From assembly GCA_009774625.1 (NCBI GenBank), contig VSOB01000002.1:1-64000 (forward strand): DNA of 64,000 nt, given 5' to 3'. The stretch comes from Lachnospiraceae bacterium (GTDB lineage Bacteria; Bacillota; Clostridia; Lachnospirales; Lachnospiraceae). The notes under the pieces were generated by a model. It saw nothing but the letters and a program-made list of their open reading frames with translations, had not been told where the DNA came from and made no database searches. Made by a program: the position numbers and the translations under genes. Positions 53,777-61,042 of the stretch are shown in pieces (the stretch's first letter is position 1; each line of letters starts with the position of its first letter).

Positions 53777-53819
53777 AATAATATGGTACTATTATGACAC
53801 CGTAGGAAGTGGATGTCAA
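53777..53819 (-). promoter_or_regulatory. cysK promoter with adjacent dyad
   Basis: Minus strand TTGACA (53819-53814), 17 bases, CATAAT (53796-53791). An ATAATA-N6-TATTAT dyad overlaps the -10 and start site, a possible operator. The regulator is not identified; it does not match the palindrome of the nearby Rrf2 gene. Confidence 0.7.
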
Positions 53820-53935
53820 GTAAATTCAAATCCATTTTTTACATTCGGATTGCATTTACCTTTGCGCCACCCATTCTTTTTTGATCCAATACGTTCCATT
53901 AACCCGTTTTTACGTAAACCAGAACAATAAATTTA

Positions 53936-54811
53936 CTATTTGCTTACCAGCCTCAGCAATGTATCCCCAATATCCCCGTCAATGCAGATGGATTTAGCTT
54001 CAATCTCCTTCGGACATCCGGCCTCCCCATAGTTGATGCAGGCATACACAGCCTTTGGATTTTCCGCGGTCATCTGCCAAAACGGATATTTGATAATCCC
54101 CGGTGTATTTCCTCCCACCCCAAGCTCCAAAAACAGAATGCGCAGCTCTTTGTGCCGACGGATAAAGTCCTCATATCTTTCAGCCGCTGCATACCAGCCT
54201 TCATCCTGCACAAAAGAAGCATCCTGTCGCAGATTCATTGTCATAGGCGCACCACAGACTGGGCATACCGGTATCAGCTCCGCCGGGATCTTCATGTCCC
54301 TCTGCTTCGCAAGCATCTGCCGGACAGCTTCTTCATTATCATAGGTTTTCTGATGGCATGCCTCAGAACATTGCCATAACCCATAGGCCCCCTGCGTATA
54401 AAACAGCCGCTTTTTATCAAATCCAGCCTTCTGGAACTGATGGTCCGCATTCGTTGTCAGGACAAAACAATCCTTATTCCCAACCGTCTCATATAATGCC
54501 GGACAGACCGGCTTTGGGGCATCCGCATACCGGTTATAATAAATATGTCTGCTCCACCATGCCCAATATTCTTCCAAACCGGAGTATGGATAAAACCCGC
54601 CGGAATACATATCCCGGATATGATATTTTTGTATAAAATCCCCAAAATATCTCTCAAAACGCTCCCCGGAATAAGTAAACCCGGCTGAAGTCGATAAACC
54701 GGCTCCTGCACCGATCACAACCGCCTCCGCTCCGTCAATGGCTTCTTTCAGCCGGCTGATAGGATCCGAGTAATCCGCTGTAGATTTCTTTGTCCAAATC
54801 TTTGAAAACAT
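53936..54811 (-). CDS. SirTM-type NAD-dependent sirtuin
   Basis: A 291-residue Sir2-family protein. VVIGAGAGLSTSAGF near residue 32 is the NAD loop, TTNADHQF carries the NxD, and CPVCGAPM is one half of a zinc site. The usual catalytic histidine position reads FYTQGAYG, with Q in place of H, as in class M sirtuins (SirTM) that act as protein ADP-ribosyltransferases rather than deacetylases. Those are encoded next to a macrodomain gene, and a broken macrodomain gene overlaps its start here. AAGGTGG precedes the ATG. Confidence 0.88.
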   Translation of the reverse strand: MFSKIWTKKSTADYSDPISRLKEAIDGAEAVVIGAGAGLSTSAGFTYSGERFERYFGDFIQKYHIRDMYSGGFYPYSGLEEYWAWWSRHIYYNRYADAPKPVCPALYETVGNKDCFVLTTNADHQFQKAGFDKKRLFYTQGAYGLWQCSEACHQKTYDNEEAVRQMLAKQRDMKIPAELIPVCPVCGAPMTMNLRQDASFVQDEGWYAAAERYEDFIRRHKELRILFLELGVGGNTPGIIKYPFWQMTAENPKAVYACINYGEAGCPKEIEAKSICIDGDIGDTLLRLVSK

Positions 54812-55137
54812 TAAAAACCACCTTCTTTACACTTGTCTCCTGCCGCATAAATCCCTTAACCATACTTACTGCAATCTGCGCCGCCTTATCATTCGGAAAA
54901 TGAAACTCCCCTGTCGAGATACAGCAAAATGCCACGCTTTCCAAATGATTTTCTGCCGCCAGCTCCAGACAGGAACGATAACACCCTGCCAATCTTTCTG
55001 GGAGGCCGGATATTCATCAAGCCCCTGAGCAGCCGCTTTTGTTCCTCTTCCCCCGACGGAATCTTCATATCCTGATACTCCGCATTCTCCTGTAAAAGTT
55101 CCCTGATCAAAAACTTTTTTCGTTCACCCTGATCCAT
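54735..55137 (-). pseudogene. Macrodomain ADP-ribosyl hydrolase gene, internally deleted
   Basis: The N-terminal part of a SirTM-linked macrodomain protein (MDQGERKKFLIRELLQEN to MNIRPP, about 46 residues from ATG at 55137, after GGGGAGG) is joined near 55000 to its C-terminal part in another frame (GCYRSCLELAAENHLESVAF to DKEIYSGLL). The central macrodomain, including the ADP-ribose-binding loops, is missing, roughly 125 codons by comparison with my memory of the family. The result cannot be an active hydrolase. Confidence 0.8.
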
Positions 55138-55263
55138 GACCGTCCTCCCCAATCGTAGCCGCCGCTGCGGAATAAAACTCCTCCGCTGATTTTTCTAAAG
55201 ACACACGGTTTCCCATTTCCTGACGCATTCCTTTCCATGGAGTTACCTCCGTGTGTTATTTTA

Positions 55264-55326
55264 TTGTAACAATATCTATTACAACCAAATACTATCACGC
55301 CCGTGTTGTAATGTCAATGGTTACAA
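55264..55326 (-). promoter_or_regulatory. SirTM operon promoter with two Rrf2-type palindromes
   Basis: A promoter TTGACA (55317-55312), 17 bases, TAGTAT (55294-55289). One palindrome TTGTAAT-N7-GTTACAA (55306-55326) contains the -35; another, TTGTAAC-N7-ATTACAA (55264-55284), lies just past the -10, with centres 42 bases apart (four turns). The same palindrome lies over the Rrf2 gene promoter. Confidence 0.85.
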
Positions 55327-55337
55327 TATAAAATATT

Positions 55338-55377
55338 AAAAAATTGAGGCCTGGAAAAACCAATTCCAAAGCCTCAA
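55338..55377 (-). terminator. Terminator of the Rrf2 regulator gene
   Basis: TTGAGGC/GCCTCAA stem, with an imperfect inner extension, followed by six T on the minus strand. Confidence 0.8.
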
Positions 55378-55389
55378 ATTCCATTTACC

Positions 55390-55818
55390 TCAAATCAATT
55401 CTCTTGTTTCCCGTATGATATCTTCCATAGTAATAGATGAAAGCGCATCCTCCATAGCCTTTTGCACCTGCATCAGCTTATCATCCAAAACCGCATGGAT
55501 GTTCTTTCCTACCGGACAGTCCGCATTTGGATTCTCATGAAAATGAAACAACTCTCCATTTTCAATACATTCGACGGCATTGTAAATATCAAGGAACGAA
55601 ACCTCATGTAAAGGCTTAGGGAGCGAGGCCCCACCGGAACCTCTGGCCACCTCCACAATCCCTGCCGCTTTTAACTGTCCCAATATCTTACGGACGATCA
55701 CCGGATTCACATTTGTGCTGCCGGCCAAAAAATCGCTTGTCACTTTATAATCATTCTTAAATACATCTATACAGGCAAATATATGAACTGCCAGAGTAAA
55801 CCTGCTTGAAATCTGCAT
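55390..55818 (-). CDS. Rrf2-family transcriptional regulator
   Basis: A 142-residue winged-helix regulator: QISSRFTLAVHIFA start, HTH around 25-50 (TSDFLAGSTNVNPVIVRKILGQL), the wing GSGGASL and a single cysteine in the ADCPVGK segment, as in the YwnA-like subgroup rather than the three-cysteine iron-sulfur members. ATG at 55818 follows GAGGGG. The same TTGTAAT/ATTACAA palindrome is found at its own promoter and twice at the SirTM operon, so it is inferred to control both. Confidence 0.92.
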   Translation of the reverse strand: MQISSRFTLAVHIFACIDVFKNDYKVTSDFLAGSTNVNPVIVRKILGQLKAAGIVEVARGSGGASLPKPLHEVSFLDIYNAVECIENGELFHFHENPNADCPVGKNIHAVLDDKLMQVQKAMEDALSSITMEDIIRETRELI

Positions 55819-55843
55819 CGCTAACACCCCTCTTCCGTCCTGT

Positions 55844-55881
55844 ATTTTATCTCTTTTTAGTTGTAATGTCAATAATTACAA
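55844..55881 (-). promoter_or_regulatory. Rrf2 gene promoter and autoregulatory palindrome
   Basis: TTGACA (55872-55867), 17 bases, TAAAAT (55849-55844). The palindrome TTGTAAT-N7-ATTACAA at 55861-55881 encloses the -35, the same geometry as at the SirTM operon. Confidence 0.85.
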
Positions 55882-56106
55882 TGATAGGTACACCACACAC
55901 AAAACAAATATCACAATAAGCAGGGGTATTACGGATGAAATGCACAGGCCGGTTGCCTGCCTTCCCCACGGCCACGATTCCCCCGCCTGACTGAGCCGGT
56001 ATCGTCCCTGCGGATCAGAAAGCACTCCGCTCCCAGACGGGGAAGGCTGCGGGTATATTCTGTCTTCTGGCATTGATGCCCGGATTCCATGTCCGTCAAT
56101 ACGCAT
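55876..56106 (-). CDS. Possible small tail-anchored membrane protein
   Basis: A 76-residue frame opening at ATG 56106, overlapping the end of the DUF4173 gene by 11 bases. It has a proline-rich first half (YPQPSPSGSG) and a strong hydrophobic C-terminal helix (SSVIPLLIVIFVLCVVYLSL). No clear ribosome binding site; coupling to the upstream stop is needed. It overlaps the Rrf2 operator region at its 3' end. Confidence 0.4.
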   Translation of the reverse strand: MRIDGHGIRASMPEDRIYPQPSPSGSGVLSDPQGRYRLSQAGESWPWGRQATGLCISSVIPLLIVIFVLCVVYLSL

Positions 56107-57904
56107 CCAGGATTTTTCCTGCTGTGTAATAAGAAAAGTTAAAATCCCGGATTCCCATTTCACGATAAGCATCCAGCTTTTCCTGAAGCTGTTCCTCCTG
56201 CCAGCCCATCTCCTGCGGCGGCAGATCCGGCCTCCACCCCATCTTTTCCAGCACTCCCTCCTGTGCCATCACAGGGATGGCGTCGCTGCTCAGTTCAAAC
56301 CAATACCATTCATCCGAGGACTGTGCATATCTGTCATGGGACAGATTGTATCTGATGATATGATAATCCGGCCGGGCCAGGGAAAAACCGATATAAAATA
56401 CCGTTACCGTCACCATCGCAAACTGAAACAACGGAAAATGCGGTTTGTATATGGTGACAATACAGCCCGACAAAAGTACGGTAATCAATGCCAGCGCCCA
56501 TAAAACCAGAAGCCGCAGAAATGTCAGATGGTGCATGCCCACATATAAAAGCATCCGCATGGCCGAAGAAGCGATCATAATAAAAGTGCAGCAGGAAAAT
56601 ACGGTCAACACCCCTTTTAACACCGGATGCGTCCGAAAACGGGAAAGACAGAGCAGTACGATCGCCAGATTGATCAGGCAGACTGCCAATAGCTGGAAAA
56701 AGCCCTCTCTGGCATAGGAGGAATAGCTATATCCTTCCGGAAGCCGGAACCCTCCCAGAAACAGGCAGGAAATCTGAATCACAGAAAAGATCAGATACAG
56801 CAGCGTGATCACCGAAAGAAAACTGATTCCCACAACCGGCTCCCACTTCTTCCGATCCGTCACCTCATCCTCTATCCTGCCGTCTGCAAAATAAGCCAGC
56901 AGACTATAGGAACCAAAAATCCCCACAAACAACAAAAAACACATCCAGAAAGGCCGTCTCGGAAAACGGATGTTCCGGAACAGTTCCGTAAACAGACTGC
57001 GGAAAACGGCATCCGCACTCATCAAAAGACATGTCAGCACAAACAAAAGCGGCAGAGAAATCACGATTCCAAGCCAGATATGCCGCATCAGAGGAGATTT
57101 TCCTTTTTCCCTCTGCTTTGTATATCGTTCCAGCGACCGAAACGGACTGAGCAGATAACTTGTGGCAAGAAAAGGCGCCAGGAAAATCTGCCCCATATAT
57201 TTTCCGAATCCCCAGTTCTCCGTACGGCAGAAATGGGTAAACAGAAATGTCAGAAACAGTAAAAACATACCGCATGTATTGAAAGCAAGTATCGGTCTGC
57301 TCCCTGTCAGTGTACTGCTGATGCTTAAAACAAACCAGGACAGAAAATAAAACCAGGCGCTTTTCTTAAGCTGCACCTCCAGAGCCTTGCAGCACTGCAC
57401 CAGCCCGGCCATCGTCAGCACAGACAAAACCGGTACTGAGATCCCGTGAAATCCCGGATAAATACAGATGACAAACACAAGTCCCCATACCAGACATCCG
57501 ATTCCGAAATATGCAAATCGGTTCAACATGTTCTCCAGTTTTTCCCCGTTTTTTCTCTCCGGTATTACCCGTACGGGCACTCCCATCCCTGCCGGATAAG
57601 GGCTGCCTGCAGGCTGCCCCGCCGCCGGCCCGGCTCCCGAATACATTGGCCCGACTGAGCCCCCCGGCGGCAGACTGCCTGCCGTCCCGGCCGGAAATAT
57701 GCCATCGGATCCCGCTCCCGGTGTCTGGCTCCCTGATGCCCCGGCAGCCATAGTCGGATCGCCTGGCTGATCCTCTGTCACCGGATTCTCTGAGATCCCT
57801 GTCTGAGAAGAACCGCCCGGCGTTTCCTCCTTCCCAGCCCATTCTCCATACAGATTGGTCCCCTTATATGCATTCCGTTCGCCATACATATTCTCACCAT
57901 ACAT
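56096..57904 (-). CDS. DUF4173/DUF4153 multi-pass membrane protein
   Basis: A 602-residue protein: a low-complexity Gly/Pro/Ser/Ala N-terminal arm (about 1-110), then about ten membrane helices and a soluble C-terminal tail. The membrane part (RPILAFNTCGMFLLFLTFLF region and LARPDYHIIRYNLS near the end) fits DUF4173/DUF4153 proteins, role unknown. The third-codon ATG at 57904 is chosen as it gives an 8-base gap from AGGAGG. It follows the HTH gene by 12 bases. Confidence 0.85.
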   Translation of the reverse strand: MYGENMYGERNAYKGTNLYGEWAGKEETPGGSSQTGISENPVTEDQPGDPTMAAGASGSQTPGAGSDGIFPAGTAGSLPPGGSVGPMYSGAGPAAGQPAGSPYPAGMGVPVRVIPERKNGEKLENMLNRFAYFGIGCLVWGLVFVICIYPGFHGISVPVLSVLTMAGLVQCCKALEVQLKKSAWFYFLSWFVLSISSTLTGSRPILAFNTCGMFLLFLTFLFTHFCRTENWGFGKYMGQIFLAPFLATSYLLSPFRSLERYTKQREKGKSPLMRHIWLGIVISLPLLFVLTCLLMSADAVFRSLFTELFRNIRFPRRPFWMCFLLFVGIFGSYSLLAYFADGRIEDEVTDRKKWEPVVGISFLSVITLLYLIFSVIQISCLFLGGFRLPEGYSYSSYAREGFFQLLAVCLINLAIVLLCLSRFRTHPVLKGVLTVFSCCTFIMIASSAMRMLLYVGMHHLTFLRLLVLWALALITVLLSGCIVTIYKPHFPLFQFAMVTVTVFYIGFSLARPDYHIIRYNLSHDRYAQSSDEWYWFELSSDAIPVMAQEGVLEKMGWRPDLPPQEMGWQEEQLQEKLDAYREMGIRDFNFSYYTAGKILDAY

Positions 57905-57916
57905 ATACATTCCCTC

Positions 57917-58132
57917 CTATTTTCCATCCTCATCAGGCCGCCATTCCAGAATATCCCCCGGCTGGCACTCCAATGCGGCACAGATTCTGTTCAGTGTATC
58001 TATCTTAATGGCTTTGGCTTTTCCGTTTTTTAAAATCGAAATATTGGCCATCGTGATCCCTACCCGCTCAGACAACTCGGTCACACTCATTTTGCGTTTT
58101 GCCAGCATCACATCCACATGAATGATAATCAT
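57917..58132 (-). CDS. Small XRE-family HTH regulator (YozG-like)
   Basis: A 71-residue single-domain Cro/CI-type regulator: MLAKRKMSVTELSERVGITMANISILKNGKAKAI reading shows the HTH (SVTELSERVG then the recognition helix MANISILKNG), ending in LECQPGDILEW. Such proteins are often paired with a DUF2975 membrane gene, as here, 15 bases upstream. AAGGGTGG precedes the ATG. Confidence 0.92.
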   Translation of the reverse strand: MIIIHVDVMLAKRKMSVTELSERVGITMANISILKNGKAKAIKIDTLNRICAALECQPGDILEWRPDEDGK

Positions 58133-58147
58133 ATTGCCACCCTTTTC

Positions 58148-58627
58148 TTAAATGGTCAGTTCGCTCTCTTCCTCCAGTTCCGCTGCCCGGTACACCAGAT
58201 GAGACAGAGCAGCCGCTGCCACAGTTACCGTCACTCCCGCAAACACCACAACGATGCAAAACAGCATCATTCCTCCGTGACTCAGCCCCAGTACGAAAAA
58301 AACACCGCTTCCCACAAACAAAAACACCGAATCAAATGCCGCCAGCGCAGAAATATATTTCAACAGTCTGGCATTTTGCACCGAGAAAGAACGATCCGCG
58401 CCGATTTCCGAAGATATCCTCCAGCCGCAGACCAATACCAGATAGCAGGGCAGTGCCGTCACCCATAGAAAAACCATCCAGGGCACATAGCACTTCTCGT
58501 AGACCGGCGCCTGTTCTATGATCGCCCTTCCCCAGACCGGCAGAAAATAAAAATAAATCAGCAGGCCACAGACGGCCACTCCAATGATCACAGCCTTTAA
58601 CGCATTTGCCAATCCCTTCTGACTCAT
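58148..58627 (-). CDS. DUF2975 membrane protein
   Basis: A 159-residue protein with four membrane helices and the DUF2975 features: SEIGADRSFSVQNARLLKYIS between helices two and three. Its pairing with a small XRE regulator is common in Firmicutes, and a joint signalling role is suspected but unproven. Two tandem ATGs follow GGAGG at 3 and 6 bases; the second is taken. It heads the DUF2975-HTH-DUF4173 operon. Confidence 0.88.
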   Translation of the reverse strand: MSQKGLANALKAVIIGVAVCGLLIYFYFLPVWGRAIIEQAPVYEKCYVPWMVFLWVTALPCYLVLVCGWRISSEIGADRSFSVQNARLLKYISALAAFDSVFLFVGSGVFFVLGLSHGGMMLFCIVVVFAGVTVTVAAAALSHLVYRAAELEEESELTI

Positions 58628-58653
58628 CATAATCCTCCTTGATTTCTTTCCCT

Positions 58654-58705
58654 ACTATAGCAAAGTATTTATGATATGTCAATTTATTTTTATCGTAATT
58701 CGATA
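58654..58705 (-). promoter_or_regulatory. Promoter of the DUF2975-HTH-DUF4173 operon with a dyad
   Basis: Minus strand TTGACA (58682-58677), 17 bases, TATAGT (58659-58654). A perfect dyad TATCG-N5-CGATA at 58691-58705 sits just upstream of the -35 and may bind the XRE regulator. Confidence 0.75.
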
Positions 58706-58782
58706 ATTTTTTATTGAATTTCAGTTTGAATCCAAGGAAAATACCTGGTTTTTCCAACCTCCTGCCCCGGTTTCCACATCAG

Positions 58783-58826
58783 AAAACCCCCAGGCAAGTC
58801 AGGTTTGTTCCCTTCCCGCCTGAGGG
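58783..58826 (-). terminator. Terminator of lysA
   Basis: CCCTCAGGC and GCCTGGGGG pair (one G-U) around a 22-base loop, followed by four T on the minus strand. Confidence 0.7.
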
Positions 58827-58871
58827 TATCCGCTCCTTTTCCATAAAAACCAGACCGTCAATCCGGGCCGC

Positions 58872-60131
58872 TCAGATATCAAATCCATGCTCCAGATCCA
58901 ATGTGGCAAAGTAATCCTCTTTCGTTTCCGCCCGGCGGATCAGCCGGGTGCTGCCGTCCTCTTTCAGCAGAATTTCCGCACTGCGCAGTTTGCCATTGTA
59001 ATTATAACCCATCGAAAATCCATGAGCGCCCGTATCATGGATAAACAGATAATCTCCGATCTCAATCTGCGGCAGACTGCGGTCAATGGCAAATTTATCA
59101 CAATTTTCACACAGCCCGCCGGTGATGTCATACACATGATCGGCCGGCGCGTGCTCCTTGCCAAGCACTGTAATATGATGATAAGAACCGTATACGGCCG
59201 GACGCATCAGATTGGCTGCACAGGCGTCCACGCCGATGTATTCTTTATAAATATGCTTTTCATGAATGGCCTTTGTCACCAATGCCCCATAAGGCGCCAG
59301 CATAAAGCGTCCCAGTTCCGTAAAAATGGCGACATCGTCCATTCCCTCCGGCACAAGAATCTTCTCATAAGCCCGGCGCACCCCCTCGCCGATCACACGG
59401 ATGTCATTGGATGCCTCTTCGGGTCTGTAGGGAATCCCCACACCGCCGGATAAATTGATAAATGCAATATGCACATCCAGTTCCCGCTTCAGCTCTGCTG
59501 CCAGTGTAAATAATATCTCCGCCAGAGCCGGATAATATGCTTCTGAAATGGTATTGCTGGCAAGAAATGCATGGATACCGAAATGCTTCACCCCTTTGGC
59601 TTTCAGATAGCAAAACGCCTCCTTCATCTGCTCCTTTGTCATACCATACTTGGCATCTCCCGGCTTGTCCATAATATCATTCTGAACGGCAAAATCCCCG
59701 CCCGGATTATAGCGGCAGCACATTGTTTCCTGAAAAGGCGCGATTTTTTCATAAAACGCCAAATGGGTAAGATCATCAAAATTGATAATCGCCCCCAGAT
59801 CGGCAGCCAGCTTAAAATCCTCCTCCGGCGTCACATTGGAGGAAAACATAATATCCGTTCCCCGAAAGCCCACCTTTTCCGATAAATACAGTTCTGTATA
59901 GGAAGAGCAGTCCATCCCGATGCCCTCCTGACGCAAAATCTCCATCAAAAAAGGATTGGGTGTTGCCTTTACGGCAAAATATTCCCGGAATCCTTTGTTC
60001 CACGCAAATGCCGCCTTCAGTGCCCTGGCATTCTCCCTGATCCCCTTCTCATCATATAAATGAAACGGTGTCGGATACTCCTTTACCATCTCCTGTACCT
60101 GGGATAGCGTTACAAAAGGTTTTTTTTCCAT
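58872..60131 (-). CDS. lysA: Diaminopimelate decarboxylase-like enzyme
   Basis: A 419-residue fold-type III PLP decarboxylase of the LysA group, converting meso-diaminopimelate to lysine. The PLP lysine is in YFAVKATPNP near residue 52; NLSGGVGIPY near 225, the EGVGRAYEKI-like GEGVRRAYE segment, TELGRFM and the CENCDKF site near 345 follow. The CENCDKF cysteine fits diaminopimelate or ornithine-type decarboxylases, so a related amino-acid substrate is not excluded. It is divergent from a TrmB-type regulator. Confidence 0.85.
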   Translation of the reverse strand: MEKKPFVTLSQVQEMVKEYPTPFHLYDEKGIRENARALKAAFAWNKGFREYFAVKATPNPFLMEILRQEGIGMDCSSYTELYLSEKVGFRGTDIMFSSNVTPEEDFKLAADLGAIINFDDLTHLAFYEKIAPFQETMCCRYNPGGDFAVQNDIMDKPGDAKYGMTKEQMKEAFCYLKAKGVKHFGIHAFLASNTISEAYYPALAEILFTLAAELKRELDVHIAFINLSGGVGIPYRPEEASNDIRVIGEGVRRAYEKILVPEGMDDVAIFTELGRFMLAPYGALVTKAIHEKHIYKEYIGVDACAANLMRPAVYGSYHHITVLGKEHAPADHVYDITGGLCENCDKFAIDRSLPQIEIGDYLFIHDTGAHGFSMGYNYNGKLRSAEILLKEDGSTRLIRRAETKEDYFATLDLEHGFDI

Positions 60132-60245
60132 ACCTTCACAACATCCTTTCTTTTGAACTTTTCATACCCTTTTCGTAAAACTCTGCTAACATAATGCCAC
60201 AGCCCCGTTTTCTTGTCAATCCTATTTTTCTTATTGATAGTTTTT

Positions 60246-60314
60246 TTCAGGAACACTAAAGATATTCCACTTATACTTGACAAATTCTGTTTTTTAACTC
60301 ATAGTATTCCTGAA
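60246..60314. promoter_or_regulatory. Divergent lysA/TrmB control region
   Basis: The plus-strand promoter is TTGACA (60277-60282), 17 bases, CATAGT. It is bracketed by an inverted pair TTCAGGAA (60246-60253) and TTCCTGAA (60307-60314), 53 bases apart. The pair may be operator halves for the TrmB-like regulator acting on both genes. Confidence 0.6.
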
Positions 60315-60343
60315 TACAACCTATATAGAAAAAGGAGCCGCAT

Positions 60344-61042
60344 ATGTACCCTATCACAGAAGAACTGCTGCATTTCGGCCTGACCAGGCAGGAGGCCAAT
60401 CTGTATCTGACGCTGCTTTCCCACGGTGCGCTGACCGGCTATGAGGCCGCCAAGCTCACCGGCATTTCCCGCTCCAACACCTACACTGCTCTGGCGGGAC
60501 TGGTGGAAAAGGGCGCCGCTTATATCATGGAAGAAAATGTGACCCGCTATACTGCCGTCCCCTTTGACGAGTTCAGCGGCAATGTGATCCGCCGACTGCA
60601 GGCAAAGCAGGAAAGCCTGCTGCCCCGGATGCCCAGGCGGCAGACCCAGATGCAAGGATATCTTACCATACGGGGAAGAGAACAGATCATGGATAAGCTG
60701 ATTACCATGATTCTGGAAACCAGACAGCGGCTGTATATTTCCGTGCCGCCTGAGATTTTAACACAGATCCTGCCCTATCTGCACCGGCAGGTAGAAGAAG
60801 AGAAACGAGTGGTCATCCTCTCCGGTACGCCCTGTCCTCTGGAAGGGGCCGTTTCCTATGTGACCGGCAAGGAAGATGACCAGATCCGTCTGATCGTAGA
60901 CTCCACCAGGGTACTGACAGGCAGAATCTCCGACGGAGAAGATTCCACCTGTCTCTTTTCCCAGAACCGGAATCTGGTGGATATTTTCAAACAAATGCTC
61001 AAGAACGAAATTACACTAATCCAGATGGGGAAACAGGTCTGA
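60344..61042 (+). CDS. TrmB-family transcriptional regulator
   Basis: A 232-residue regulator with an N-terminal winged helix (LTRQEANLYLTLLSHGALTGYEAAKLTGISRS pattern: LTGYEAAKLTG then SRSNTYTALAGL recognition helix) and a C-terminal effector part that resembles a phospholipase-D-like fold. TrmB members respond to sugars or other metabolites; its divergence from lysA suggests lysine or diaminopimelate control. AAGGAG precedes the ATG. The last 27 bases overlap the convergent GTPase gene. Confidence 0.88.
   Translation: MYPITEELLHFGLTRQEANLYLTLLSHGALTGYEAAKLTGISRSNTYTALAGLVEKGAAYIMEENVTRYTAVPFDEFSGNVIRRLQAKQESLLPRMPRRQTQMQGYLTIRGREQIMDKLITMILETRQRLYISVPPEILTQILPYLHRQVEEEKRVVILSGTPCPLEGAVSYVTGKEDDQIRLIVDSTRVLTGRISDGEDSTCLFSQNRNLVDIFKQMLKNEITLIQMGKQV

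Noticed and set aside
55107..55238. A 43-residue gene behind GGAGG upstream of the macrodomain remnant
   Set aside because: The frame looks non-coding and another frame over the same bases looks more protein-like, so it is probably a decayed remnant rather than a gene.
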